From NCBI RefSeq assembly GCF_003182485.1, contig NZ_QGTX01000001.1:2004001-2068000 (forward strand): a stretch of DNA of 64,000 nt, written 5' to 3'. The position numbers and the translations under genes are program-made. The stretch comes from Geodermatophilus normandii (GTDB lineage: Bacteria; Actinomycetota; Actinomycetes; Mycobacteriales; Geodermatophilaceae). The notes below the pieces were generated by a model. The model made no database searches. It saw only the letters and a list, made by a program, of their open reading frames with translations, and was not told where the DNA came from. This document shows, piece by piece, positions 19,090-27,617 of this stretch. Positions within the stretch are counted from its first letter, which is position 1, and every line of letters starts with the position of its first letter.

Positions 19090-20369
19090 TGGCCGCGTTC
19101 GACGCCATCGACGTGCTGCGCGCCAAGCGCGACGGCGACCGGCTCACCGACGAGCAGATCCGCTGGGTGATCGGCGCCTACACCGACGGCACGATCCCCG
19201 ACGAGCAGATGAGCGCGCTGCTCATGGCCGTGTTCTTCCGGGGCATGTCCGCCGGCGAGCTCTCGGTGTGGACGCAGGCGATGATCGACTCCGGCGAGCG
19301 GAAGGACCTCTCCCCGCTGGGCCGGCCGACCGCCGACAAGCACTCCACCGGCGGCGTCGGCGACAAGACCACCCTGCCGCTCGCGCCGCTGGTCGCCGCC
19401 TGCGGCGTCGCGGTGCCGCAGCTGTCGGGCCGGGGCCTGGGCCACACCGGCGGCACGCTGGACAAGCTCGAGGCCATCCCCGGCTGGCGGGCCGACGTGC
19501 ACGAGGAGGCCTACCTGCGGCAGCTGGCCGAGGTCGGCGCGGTGATCTGCGCGGCCGGCCACGACCTCGCGCCGGCGGACAAGAAGCTCTACGCGCTGCG
19601 CGACGTCACCGCGACGGTCGAGTCGATCCCGTTGATCGCCAGCTCGATCATGAGCAAGAAGATCGCCGAGGGCGCCGACGCGCTGGTGCTCGACGTCAAG
19701 ACCGGGTCCGGGGCGTTCATGAAGGACCCCGAGTCCTCCCGGGAGCTGGCCCGCACGATGGTCGGCCTCGGTGGGGCGGCCGGCGTCAACACGGTGGCGC
19801 TGGTGACCGCGATGGACCGCCCGCTCGGCCGCGCCGCCGGCAACGCCGTCGAGGTGGCCGAGTCGGTGGAGGTGCTCGCCGGGGGCGGCCCGGCCGACGT
19901 CGTCGAGCTCACGCTGGCCCTGGCCCGGGAGATGCTCACCGGCGCCGGGCGCCCCGACGTCGACCCCGCCGACGCGCTGCGCGACGGCCGGGCGATGGAC
20001 GTCTGGCGCCGGATGATCACCGCGCAGGGCGGGGACCCGGACGCGCCGCTGCCGCGGCCGGCCGAGCGGCACGTGGTGACCGCCCCCGCCACCGGCACGC
20101 TGACCCGCCTGGACGCCTACGCCCTCGGCGTCGCCGCCTGGCGGCTCGGCGCCGGCCGGGCCCGCAAGGAGGACCCGGTCTCGGCCGCGGCCGGCGTCAC
20201 CTGGACGGCGACCGTGGGGGAGCAGGTGACCGAGGGGCAGCCCCTGCTGGAGCTGCACACCGACGACGCCGCCCGCATCCCGCGGGCGCTGGAGGCGCTG
20301 GAGGGCGCGGTCGGCATCGACACCGGTGACGAGCCGCTGCCGCTGCTGCTGGACCGCATCTCGGCCTGA
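19089..20369 (+). CDS. deoA: Thymidine phosphorylase
   Basis: The enzyme splits thymidine or deoxyuridine with phosphate to the base and 2-deoxyribose 1-phosphate. The 426-residue protein shows DKHSTGGVGDKTTL (phosphate site), SGRGLGHTGGTLDKLE, SSIMSKKIAEG and VLDVKTGSGAFMK, the full set of pyrimidine-nucleoside phosphorylase marks. ATG 19089 overlaps the cdd stop. The deoxyribose 1-phosphate would need a phosphopentomutase before the aldolase DeoC (29061-30056) can use it. A Pyn-type enzyme with wider pyrimidine range cannot be excluded. Confidence 0.95.
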   Translation: MAAFDAIDVLRAKRDGDRLTDEQIRWVIGAYTDGTIPDEQMSALLMAVFFRGMSAGELSVWTQAMIDSGERKDLSPLGRPTADKHSTGGVGDKTTLPLAPLVAACGVAVPQLSGRGLGHTGGTLDKLEAIPGWRADVHEEAYLRQLAEVGAVICAAGHDLAPADKKLYALRDVTATVESIPLIASSIMSKKIAEGADALVLDVKTGSGAFMKDPESSRELARTMVGLGGAAGVNTVALVTAMDRPLGRAAGNAVEVAESVEVLAGGGPADVVELTLALAREMLTGAGRPDVDPADALRDGRAMDVWRRMITAQGGDPDAPLPRPAERHVVTAPATGTLTRLDAYALGVAAWRLGAGRARKEDPVSAAAGVTWTATVGEQVTEGQPLLELHTDDAARIPRALEALEGAVGIDTGDEPLPLLLDRISA

Positions 20370-20417
20370 GGGAGGCGGTCGGCGCCGCTCCGCAACCGGG
20401 GAGCACACTGGACCCTC

Positions 20418-21329
20418 GTGCAGCAGGACTCCCTCCTCCCCACCACTCGCGGGCTCGCGGCGGTACCCGGGAGGGAGCCGGACCCGGACGCGGCCATCTC
20501 CGTCCGGGGGCTGGTGAAGCGCTACGGCGCCGCGACCGCCGTCGACGGCCTGGACCTCGACATCCGGCGCGGCGAGATCTTCGCGCTGCTCGGCCCCAAC
20601 GGCGCCGGCAAGACGACGACGGTGGAGATCTGCGAGGGCTTCCGCGACCGGGACGGCGGCGAGGTCCGCGTGCTGGGCACCGACCCGGCCACCGGCGGGC
20701 GCCGCTGGAAGGCGCAGCTGGGGATCGTCCTGCAGTCCGGCGCCGGCGACAGCCAGCTGACCTGCCGCGAGCTGCTGCGCGCCCAGGCGTCCTACTTCCC
20801 CGACCCGCGCGACCCCGACGAGGTGCTCGAGCTGGTCGGCCTGACGGAGAAGGCGCGGTCGCGGGGCCGGTCGCTCTCGGGCGGCCAGCGCCGCCGGCTC
20901 GACGTGGCGCTGGGCATCGTCGGCCGCCCGACGCTGCTGTTCCTCGACGAGCCGACCACCGGCTTCGACCCCGAGGCCCGGCGGCAGTTCTGGTCGCTGA
21001 TCCGCTCGCTGCGCGACCTCGGCACCACGATGCTGCTGACCACCCACTACCTCGACGAGGCCGAGGCGCTGGCCGACCGCGTGGGCGTCATCGCCCGCGG
21101 CCGGCTGGCGGAGGTCGCCGTCCCCGCGGAGCTGGGCGGGCGGGGCCGGGCACCGGCGGTGGTCACCTGGAGCGAGGACGGCGTGCGGCGCTCCGAGGCC
21201 ACCGCGACCCCGACGGCGTTCGTCCGCGACCTGGCCACCCGGTTCCCCGGCGAGGTGCCCGACCTGGCGGTGGCCCGGCCGACCCTCGAGGACGTGTACC
21301 TGCAGATGATCGGGGAGGACCGCGCGTGA
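20418..21329 (+). CDS. ABC-type exporter ATP-binding protein (DrrA/NatA-like)
   Basis: The 303-residue ATPase has Walker A GPNGAGKTT near residue 60, the signature LSGGQRRRLDVAL, Walker B LLFLDEPTTGFD and an H-loop (TTHYLDEAEALADR). The C-terminal 80 residues are the extension common to drug and Na+ exporters. GTG 20418 follows a CACACT box by 8 nt. It overlaps the permease gene by GTGA. The substrate is unknown. It breaks the run of nucleoside genes and has no clear link to them. Confidence 0.9.
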   Translation: MQQDSLLPTTRGLAAVPGREPDPDAAISVRGLVKRYGAATAVDGLDLDIRRGEIFALLGPNGAGKTTTVEICEGFRDRDGGEVRVLGTDPATGGRRWKAQLGIVLQSGAGDSQLTCRELLRAQASYFPDPRDPDEVLELVGLTEKARSRGRSLSGGQRRRLDVALGIVGRPTLLFLDEPTTGFDPEARRQFWSLIRSLRDLGTTMLLTTHYLDEAEALADRVGVIARGRLAEVAVPAELGGRGRAPAVVTWSEDGVRRSEATATPTAFVRDLATRFPGEVPDLAVARPTLEDVYLQMIGEDRA

Positions 21330-22162
21330 GCGCCGCCACGACAGGGACGACGACGGGGGACCGGACCGCGCTGCCCTCGCTGTCCGCCGTCTACCGATCC
21401 CGCGCCGGGGTGGAGCTCAAGGAGTTCTTCCGGCAGCGCGAGTCGGTGGTCTTCACCCTGGTCTTCCCCGTGCTCCTGCTCGTCGTGTTCGGGGCGGTGC
21501 TCGACTACGACCTCGGCAGCGGCGTCACCTTCACCCAGTACTTCGTCGCCGGGGTGATCGCCGCGGGCATCCTCGGCGCGAGCCTGCAGAACATGGCGAT
21601 CTCCATCGCCACCGAGCGCGCCGACGGCACGCTGAAGTCGCTCTACGGCACGCCGATGCCGCGCAGCGCCTACTTCGTCGGCAAGGTCGTGCAGGTCCTC
21701 GCCGTCACCGTGCTGATCATCGCGATCCTGCTGCTCGTCGGCGTCGTCTTCTACGACGTGGACCTGCCCTCCGGGGCCGACTGGCCGACCTTCGCCTGGG
21801 TCACCGCACTCGGCGCCGCGGCGTGCACGCTGCTGGGCATCGCCGTGTCGAGCCTGGCGCGCAACGGCCGGTCGGCGTCGGCCACCGTCACGCCGATCGC
21901 GCTGGTGCTGCAGTTCATCTCCGGCGTCTTCTTCCAGTTCAGCCAGGTGCCGGTCTGGATGCAGACGGTCGCCTCGTTCTTCCCGCTCAAGTGGATGGCG
22001 CAGGGGCTGCGCTCGGTGTTCCTGCCCGACGCGCTCGCCGCCCAGGAGCCCGCGGGCACCTGGGAGCTCGGCCGGGTGGCCCTGGTGCTGGGCGCCTGGT
22101 GCCTGGCCGGCCTGGTGCTGTGCGTCCTGACCTTCCGCTGGCAGGAGCGCGGCACGCGGTGA
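21326..22162 (+). CDS. ABC-2 type exporter permease
   Basis: The 278-residue protein has about six hydrophobic segments (first at VVFTLVFPVLLLVVFGAVL, last at VALVLGAWCLAGLVLCVLTF) and the ABC-2 motif region TDGTLKSLYGTPMPRSAYF-like with the conserved Thr-Leu-Lys-x-Leu. It is translationally coupled to the ATPase and completes a two-gene exporter of the DrrAB/NatAB kind. Substrate unknown. Confidence 0.9.
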   Translation: MSAATTGTTTGDRTALPSLSAVYRSRAGVELKEFFRQRESVVFTLVFPVLLLVVFGAVLDYDLGSGVTFTQYFVAGVIAAGILGASLQNMAISIATERADGTLKSLYGTPMPRSAYFVGKVVQVLAVTVLIIAILLLVGVVFYDVDLPSGADWPTFAWVTALGAAACTLLGIAVSSLARNGRSASATVTPIALVLQFISGVFFQFSQVPVWMQTVASFFPLKWMAQGLRSVFLPDALAAQEPAGTWELGRVALVLGAWCLAGLVLCVLTFRWQERGTR

Positions 22163-22175
22163 GGAGGCGGCTGTA

Positions 22176-22181
22176 TACCGT
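22176..22181 (+). promoter_or_regulatory. Leaderless-type -10 box (TACCGT) for add
   Basis: TACCGT ends 6 nt before GTG 22188, inside the 25-bp gap after the permease gene. It gives add its own promoter. Confidence 0.55.
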
Positions 22182-22187
22182 CTCGGG

Positions 22188-23267
22188 GTGCCTGCACCGC
22201 TGACTGCCGACTCGATCCGCCGCGCTCCCAAGGTCCTCCTGCACGACCACCTCGACGGCGGGCTGCGGCCGCAGACGGTGCTCGAGCTCGCCGACGAGAC
22301 CGGTTACCGCGACCTGCCGGCCGGCGACGCCGCGAAGCTGGGCACCTGGTTCCAGGAGGCCGCCGACTCCGGCTCGCTGGTGCGCTACCTGGAGACGTTC
22401 GCGCACACGGTCGGCGTGATGCAGCGGCCCGAGGCCGTGCGCCGGGTGGCCCGCGAGTGCGCGCTCGACCTCGCCGCCGACGGCGTCGTCTACGCCGAGG
22501 TCCGCATGGCCCCCGAGCTGCTCACCGCCGGGGGGACGCCGATCGAGGAGGCCGTGGAGGCCATCCTCGACGGGTTCGCCGCCGGGAGCGCCGACGCCGC
22601 GGCGGCGGGCACGCCGATCCGCGTCGGCTCGCTGCTGTGCGCGATGCGCCAGGACGACCGCTGGGAGGAGGTCGCCGGCCTCGTCGTCCGGTACCGCGAC
22701 GCCGGCGTCGTCGGGTTCGACCTGGCCGGGCCCGAGCTCGGCTTCCCGCCCGACCGGCTCCCGGGTGCCATCGCGCTGCTCGACCGGGCCGGCGCGCACC
22801 GCACCGTCCACGCGGGGGAGGCCGCCGGCATCGACAGCATCCGCGCCGCCCTCGACGGGGCCCGCGCGGAGCGGCTCGGCCACGGCGTCCGCATCGCCGA
22901 CGAGGTGCCCGAGGGCGGCCCGCTCGGCCCGGTGGCGCAGCGGGTCCTCGACGAGGGCGTGCCGCTGGAGGTGGCGCCGTCGTCGAACGTGCAGACCGGC
23001 GCCTACCCCTCCCTCGCCGAGCACCCGGTCGCCCGGCTGCACGCGCTCGGCTTCGCCGTCACGGTGAACACCGACAACCGGCTGATGAGCGGCGTGTCGG
23101 TGACCAGCGAGCTCGCCGACGTCGCCGCCGTCCACGGCTGGGGCTGGGACGACGTCCAGACGGTGACCGAGCGGGCGCTGGCCGCGGCCTTCCTCGGCGA
23201 CGCCGAGCGCACCCGCCTGCTCACCGAGGTCGTCCGGCCGGGGTTCGAGGCCCTGCGCGCGGGGTGA
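22188..23267 (+). CDS. add: Adenosine deaminase
   Basis: The enzyme hydrolyses adenosine and deoxyadenosine to inosine and deoxyinosine, feeding purine nucleoside phosphorylase. The 359-residue protein has the zinc His pair in LLHDHLDGG (His19, His21), the catalytic segment HAGEAAG (His208, Glu211), RLGHGVRI, and VNTDNRLMSG, which carries the conserved Asp residues. Aligning these sites with known ADA enzymes gives no gaps of note. Related adenine deaminases and AMP-type deaminases are the alternatives, but the HDHLDGGLRP start is typical of actinobacterial ADA. Confidence 0.94.
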   Translation: MPAPLTADSIRRAPKVLLHDHLDGGLRPQTVLELADETGYRDLPAGDAAKLGTWFQEAADSGSLVRYLETFAHTVGVMQRPEAVRRVARECALDLAADGVVYAEVRMAPELLTAGGTPIEEAVEAILDGFAAGSADAAAAGTPIRVGSLLCAMRQDDRWEEVAGLVVRYRDAGVVGFDLAGPELGFPPDRLPGAIALLDRAGAHRTVHAGEAAGIDSIRAALDGARAERLGHGVRIADEVPEGGPLGPVAQRVLDEGVPLEVAPSSNVQTGAYPSLAEHPVARLHALGFAVTVNTDNRLMSGVSVTSELADVAAVHGWGWDDVQTVTERALAAAFLGDAERTRLLTEVVRPGFEALRAG

Positions 23268-23346
23268 TCACGGCCACCGCGGGAGCCGGAATGGCGGCGT
23301 GAGCTGCGCTGCTACCGTGGAGGTGCCGGCACTCGCCGGACATCCT

Positions 23347-23365
23347 CCCGGACGGTCCGTCCGGG
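23347..23365 (+). promoter_or_regulatory. Hairpin in the leader between add and the DEAD-box gene
   Basis: An 8-bp stem (CCCGGACG / CGTCCGGG) closes a 3-nt loop. A TACCGT box at 23313-23318 could start a transcript just before it, leaving a leader of about 175 nt before the helicase ATG. It may end add transcripts or regulate the helicase; the sequence alone does not decide. Confidence 0.4.
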
Positions 23366-23500
23366 CATGAGCGCATCCGTGCAGGCCGACCGCCCCGTCC
23401 GGGCCGGTGGCCGCCGTGAGGACGCCGAGCCCTGTCGCAGGGGTGGCGCCCGCCCACCACCACGGGACGCGCCCGAGCTGTATCGGAGTCCCACACCCGC

Positions 23501-24982
23501 ATGTCCTTGATCGACCCCGTCGACGTCGTCGACACCCAGCTCGACACCCAGATCGACCCCGAGAACACCCCCGCGCCGGCTCCCGAGCCGACCGGTCCCA
23601 CCTTCGCCCGGCTGGGCCTGCCCCAGCCGCTCGTCACCGCCCTCGAGCGGCGCGACATCCGGGCTCCCTTCGCCATCCAGACCTCCGTCCTGCCCGACGC
23701 GCTCGCCGGGCGGGACGTGCTGGGCAAGGCCGCCACCGGCTCCGGCAAGACGCTGGCGTTCGGGCTGCCGATGCTGGCCCGCCTGGGCCTCACCGCCCGC
23801 CGCGGCCCGCGCGCCCCGCGCGCGCTGGTCCTCGTGCCCACGCGCGAGCTGGCGCAGCAGGTGTCGGACAACCTGGCCCCGCTCGGCCAGGCCATCGGCG
23901 TCCAGTTCGCCACCGTCTACGGCGGCGCCTCGATGTACCGCCAGATCACCCAGCTGCGCCGCGGCGTCGACGTCGTCGTCGCCACCCCCGGCCGGCTGCA
24001 GGACCTGATCAGCCAGGGCGAGGCCACCCTCGCCGAGGTCGAGATCAGCGTCATCGACGAGGCCGACTTCATGTCCGACCTCGGCTTCCTCCCCGTCGTG
24101 CAGGAGCTGCTCGACCAGACCCGTCCCGACGCCCAGCGGCTGCTGTTCTCGGCCACGCTGGACGGCGAGGTCGACAGCCTGGTCCGCCGCTACCTCAAGG
24201 ACCCGGCGCGGCACGAGGTCAAGCGCGCCGGCGACGACGCCCCGCCGGCCGAGCACCTCGCCTACACCGTCGCCTTCCGCGACAAGGTGCCGGTGACCCA
24301 GGAGCTGGCCGCGCGCCCGGGCCGCACGATCGTCTTCGCCCGCACCCAGCTCGGCGTCGACCGGCTGACGGAGAACCTGCAGGCCGTCGGCATCAAGGCC
24401 GAGGCGATCCACGGCGGGCTGCCGCAGTCGGCCCGGCGGCGGGCGCTCGAGGCGTTCACGGACGCCCGCAGCCCCGTGCTCGTCGCCACCGACGTCGCCG
24501 CACGCGGCATCCACGTCGACGACGTCTCGCTGGTCCTGCACTACGACCCGCCGGCCGACCACAAGACCTACCTGCACCGCTCGGGCCGCACCGCCCGCGC
24601 CGGCGCCGCCGGTGTCGTGGTCTCGCTGCTGCTGCCCGACCAGGTCGGTCAGGCCAAGCGGCGGTTCCGGCAGGCGAAGGTCGACCCGCGCGTCGACCGC
24701 ATCCGGCCCGGCGACGCCCCGATCACCGACCTGGTGGCCAGCGGCGTGCCGGTCGAGCCGGTCGAGCGGCCGGCCCGCGAGTCGCGCCGTCCGCACGGCG
24801 GCCCCGGCGGCCGGCGTCCGCGCCGCGACGGCGACCGTCCCCGCCGCCCCTACGGCGAGGGCGACCGCGGTCGCCGGGACGACCGCCCGCGTCGTCCCTC
24901 CGGTGAGCGCGACCGCTACCGCGGTCCCGGTGAGGGCTCCCGCGGCGGGCGGTCCGACCGTCCCGCGCCCGCGCGCGACTGA
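23501..24982 (+). CDS. DEAD-box ATP-dependent RNA helicase
   Basis: The 493-residue protein remodels RNA in the cytosol. Motifs in order: Q motif region near residue 45, I AATGSGKT (about 78-85), Ia PTRELA, Ib TPGRL, II DEAD (about 187), III SAT, then the C-terminal RecA motifs ATDVAARGIHVDDV and HRSGRTARAG. After residue about 400 the chain turns into a basic Arg/Gly/Asp/Pro-rich tail of about 90 residues, as in RhlE/CsdA-type helicases. It has a long leader (23319-23500) with a hairpin and a 47-codon upstream ORF that overlaps its ATG, hinting at post-transcriptional control. Confidence 0.94.
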   Translation: MSLIDPVDVVDTQLDTQIDPENTPAPAPEPTGPTFARLGLPQPLVTALERRDIRAPFAIQTSVLPDALAGRDVLGKAATGSGKTLAFGLPMLARLGLTARRGPRAPRALVLVPTRELAQQVSDNLAPLGQAIGVQFATVYGGASMYRQITQLRRGVDVVVATPGRLQDLISQGEATLAEVEISVIDEADFMSDLGFLPVVQELLDQTRPDAQRLLFSATLDGEVDSLVRRYLKDPARHEVKRAGDDAPPAEHLAYTVAFRDKVPVTQELAARPGRTIVFARTQLGVDRLTENLQAVGIKAEAIHGGLPQSARRRALEAFTDARSPVLVATDVAARGIHVDDVSLVLHYDPPADHKTYLHRSGRTARAGAAGVVVSLLLPDQVGQAKRRFRQAKVDPRVDRIRPGDAPITDLVASGVPVEPVERPARESRRPHGGPGGRRPRRDGDRPRRPYGEGDRGRRDDRPRRPSGERDRYRGPGEGSRGGRSDRPAPARD

Positions 24983-25041
24983 GGAAGGACCCCGTCCTCC
25001 CCACCCTTCGCACGCTCAGGGCGGGATCCGGGACGGGACCG

Positions 25042-25092
25042 ACGGCACAGCGGCCGGCCCCCGGGACTCCCGGGGGCCGGCCGCTGTGCCGT
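25042..25092. terminator. 24-bp perfect hairpin between convergent genes
   Basis: A perfect 24-bp stem with a 3-nt loop (ACT at 25066-25068) begins 60 nt after the helicase stop. The right arm starts CCCGGGGGCCGG. Because it is symmetrical it can stop transcripts from both the helicase (plus) and the acidic protein gene (minus). Confidence 0.8.
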
Positions 25093-25104
25093 GCGGGGTC
25101 CGCT

Positions 25105-25137
25105 CGTGCTCTGCCTCCACCCCGTGGGCAGAGCACG
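25105..25137. terminator. Second hairpin next to the acidic-protein gene
   Basis: An 11-bp perfect stem (CGTGCTCTGCC / GGCAGAGCACG) with an 11-nt loop lies 5 nt beyond the minus-strand stop at 25142. It is the closest terminator for that gene. Confidence 0.65.
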
Positions 25138-25141
25138 GGCG

Positions 25142-26695
25142 TCAGGAGCGGAAGACCAGCGCCCCGCTGACCTGCGCGACGACCTCGTCCCACGCGGCCC
25201 GCAGCGGGGCGGCGTCCTCGGCGCGCAGCGTGGCCCCGGGCTCCCGCTCGGCGCGCGCCACGGCGCGGCCCAGCGGCTCCGTGGGCGCCAGCAGCTCGTC
25301 GACACGGGTCAGCCCCGCGTACTCGGCGACGTCGCGCACGCCCTCGACCGGCTGGGCGAACGCCCGGTGGTCGACCAGGCCCGCGGCGCCGTCGGCGACC
25401 TCCGCGAGCACCTCCGACAGCTCGGTGAGGTCGTAGCGGTCCTGCTCGGCCGGCAGCGGCATCGTGTCGGTGTCGGCGACCTCCGGCCAGGACGCGATCT
25501 CGGTGAGGTCGTGCTGCTCGTCGCCGGCGCAGAACCGGGCGAGGTCGGCGGGGGTGTCGAACAGGTAGACCTCCCCGTCCCGGCCGAGGAAGCGGGCGAC
25601 GTCGTCGACGTAGCAGCGCAGGGTGACACCGGCGCCCTCGGGGACCACCAGCTCGACCGGCAGGATGCCGACGGCCTCCCAGAACTCCGCGGCCGCGGCC
25701 ACGGCGGCGGGGGTCGCGGTGATGCGGCTGCCGCCGCGGATGGTGCTCACCCCGGCGGTCGCCGCCTCCTCCGGCGCGGCCGCCGTGGAGCCGGCGGCCG
25801 GCCGGTCGCCCGAGCCGTCGGAGCCGCGCGCGACGGTGGCCTCCGCACCGCGGGTCGTGGCGCCGCGGGTCGTGGCGCCGCCGGTCGTGGCGCCGCCGGC
25901 GACGGGCGCCGCGTCGGCGTCCTCGTCGGGGACGTCGTCGTCCTCCACGTCCTCGTCGCTCGCCGACGGGTAGGCCTCGAGGGTGGTGGTGCCGGCGCCG
26001 GTCCAGTCCAGGTGCGCCGACAGCTCCTCGATGACGTCCTCCCAGAGGTCGTCCAGCGCGCCGCCGACGCCGATCCACGCGTCCTCGCCGGAGCGCCCGA
26101 CGAAGGCCTCCACCCCGAGGCCGAGCGACCCGATCTCGGGCCGGGCCACGAGCTCGGCCAGCGCGGGGAACTCGGTCTCGTCGTCGTCGGCCAGGTCCTC
26201 GTCGGCGTCCTCGTCGGTGTCGGCGTCGGTGTCGGCGTCGGTGTCGGCGCCCGCGTCCCGGGACGAGCGGGCCGGGGTCACGCCGTCCTCGTCCTCGACG
26301 CCGGCGGTGTCCAGGCACTCGGCCAGCCGGCTGACGATGTCGATGGTGGCCGCGAGCTCCTCGACGGCCCACCGGTCGGGGTTCTCGGCGGCGATGTCGT
26401 AGACGCCGTCGAGGTCGTAGCGGTGGTCGTCGTCGGGCGTCAGGTCCTCCGCGCCGAGCCCGGTCACGACCGGCCAGACCGGGTGGTCGGCGAGGTCGTG
26501 GTCGGTGCTGGTACGGCAGAAGGAGGCGAGCGCGGCGGGGGTGGGGAAGAGGTGCACCGTGGCGGTCTCCCCCTCGGAGGTGCCGAGGAAGGCCTGCCAC
26601 TCCTCGCCGTCCTCCTCCCACGGCGGTGCCCACAGGGTGTACCCCGTGCGGTCGTCGACGGTGAGCGCGATGGGGACGATGCTGGGCCTGGGCAC
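25142..26695 (-). CDS. Uncharacterised acidic actinobacterial protein with duplicated domain
   Basis: I do not recognise a characterised function. The 517-residue protein is strongly acidic. Its N-terminal (about 20-85) and C-terminal (about 350-415) regions look like copies of one module: an acidic start, FLG, a short turn, then [LF]xTPAxLAxFC, HDL and a Trp-Pro. Between them lie an Asp/Thr repeat (DTDADTDADTDED), a second folded piece, and a Gly-Ala-Thr-Thr repeat. No signal peptide or membrane segment is seen, so it is probably cytosolic. Related actinobacterial proteins are sometimes labelled primosomal protein, which nothing here supports. GTG 26695 follows a CAGGAT box by 6 nt. Confidence 0.75.
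   Translation of the reverse strand: MPRPSIVPIALTVDDRTGYTLWAPPWEEDGEEWQAFLGTSEGETATVHLFPTPAALASFCRTSTDHDLADHPVWPVVTGLGAEDLTPDDDHRYDLDGVYDIAAENPDRWAVEELAATIDIVSRLAECLDTAGVEDEDGVTPARSSRDAGADTDADTDADTDEDADEDLADDDETEFPALAELVARPEIGSLGLGVEAFVGRSGEDAWIGVGGALDDLWEDVIEELSAHLDWTGAGTTTLEAYPSASDEDVEDDDVPDEDADAAPVAGGATTGGATTRGATTRGAEATVARGSDGSGDRPAAGSTAAAPEEAATAGVSTIRGGSRITATPAAVAAAAEFWEAVGILPVELVVPEGAGVTLRCYVDDVARFLGRDGEVYLFDTPADLARFCAGDEQHDLTEIASWPEVADTDTMPLPAEQDRYDLTELSEVLAEVADGAAGLVDHRAFAQPVEGVRDVAEYAGLTRVDELLAPTEPLGRAVARAEREPGATLRAEDAAPLRAAWDEVVAQVSGALVFRS
25848..25892. repeat. 15-bp tandem repeat in the acidic-protein gene
   Basis: Three units of CCGCGGGTCGTGGCG (the third with one change) encode Gly-Ala-Thr-Thr-Arg-type units in the linker on the minus strand. 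Confidence 0.8.
26209..26250. repeat. 6/12-bp Asp-Thr coding repeat
   Basis: Alternating GTCGGC and GTCGGT hexamers encode an Asp-Ala-Asp-Thr run on the minus strand. The in-frame array may vary in length between strains. Confidence 0.7.
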
Positions 26696-26750
26696 GGCCC
26701 CATCCTGCCCGGTCCGCCTGGGAGCGCACCCCCAGGCGGCCGGACGGTGC

Positions 26751-27617
26751 TCAGACGCCCTTGGGGTGCCAGACGGTCTTCGTCTCCAGGAACCGCGTCA
26801 TCCGCCCGGTGCCCGGGTCGGCGGTCCAGTCCGGCTCCTCCGCCGGCGGGCGCAGCACCCGCTTGATGCTGCCGGCCGCCAGCCGCTCGAGCTCCAGGGC
26901 CCGCCCGGCGGGGGCGCCGGTGAGGTCGACGGCGTCGACGTCGTCGTGCTCGGCCAGCCACGGGCCGATCTCGCCGGCGTCGCCGGTGAGCAGGTTGACC
27001 ACGCCGCCGGGGACGTCGCTGGTGGCCAGCACCTCGCCGAGGGTGACCGCCGGCAGCGGCCGCTCCCGCGACGTCACCACGACCGCGGTGTTGCCGCCGG
27101 CGAGCACCGGCGCGAGCACGCTGACCAGGCCGAGCAGCGACGAGCGCTGCGGCGCCAGGACCGCGACGACACCGGTCGGCTCGGGCAGCGAGAAGTCGAA
27201 GAACGGCCCCGCGACGGGGTTGGCGCTGCCGAGCACGGAGGCCAGCTTGTCGGTCCACCCGGCGTACCAGACCCAGCGGTCGACGGCGGCGTCGACGGCG
27301 GCCCGCGCCCGGCCGGCCGACAGGCCCTCGCCCGCGGCCACCTCCTCGCAGAACTGCGCGTGCCGGCCCTCCATGACCTCCGCGACCCGGTAGAGCACCT
27401 GCCCGCGGTTGTAAGCCGTGGCCCGCGACCACTTCCCGAAGGCGCCGCGCGCGGCGACGACGGCGTCACGGGCGTCCTTGCGGGAGGCGTGCGCCGCGTT
27501 GGCGAGGAAGGTCCCCCGGGCGTCGGTGACCTCGTAGGTGCGACCGGACTCCGACCGCGGGAAGGCCCCGTTCACGTACAGCTTGTAGGTCTTGCGGACG
27601 GCCAGCCGGTCCGACAT
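26751..27617 (-). CDS. Aldehyde dehydrogenase-like protein lacking the catalytic half
   Basis: The 288-residue protein matches the NAD-binding N-terminal part of ALDHs (LYVNGAFPRSESGRTYEV, DAVVAARGAFGKWS, GVVAVLAPQRSSLLGLVSVL, GGVVNLLTGDAGEIG) but ends before the catalytic Cys region and the standard Asn of PWNFP is absent. The start ATG overlaps the stop of the full-length ALDH gene just upstream, so the two are co-translated. Catalytic ALDH plus this piece equals about 770 residues, the layout of ALDH16 proteins, where a non-catalytic second ALDH domain is fused behind the first. I infer a structural partner subunit, not an independent enzyme. Confidence 0.85.
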   Translation of the reverse strand: MSDRLAVRKTYKLYVNGAFPRSESGRTYEVTDARGTFLANAAHASRKDARDAVVAARGAFGKWSRATAYNRGQVLYRVAEVMEGRHAQFCEEVAAGEGLSAGRARAAVDAAVDRWVWYAGWTDKLASVLGSANPVAGPFFDFSLPEPTGVVAVLAPQRSSLLGLVSVLAPVLAGGNTAVVVTSRERPLPAVTLGEVLATSDVPGGVVNLLTGDAGEIGPWLAEHDDVDAVDLTGAPAGRALELERLAAGSIKRVLRPPAEEPDWTADPGTGRMTRFLETKTVWHPKGV

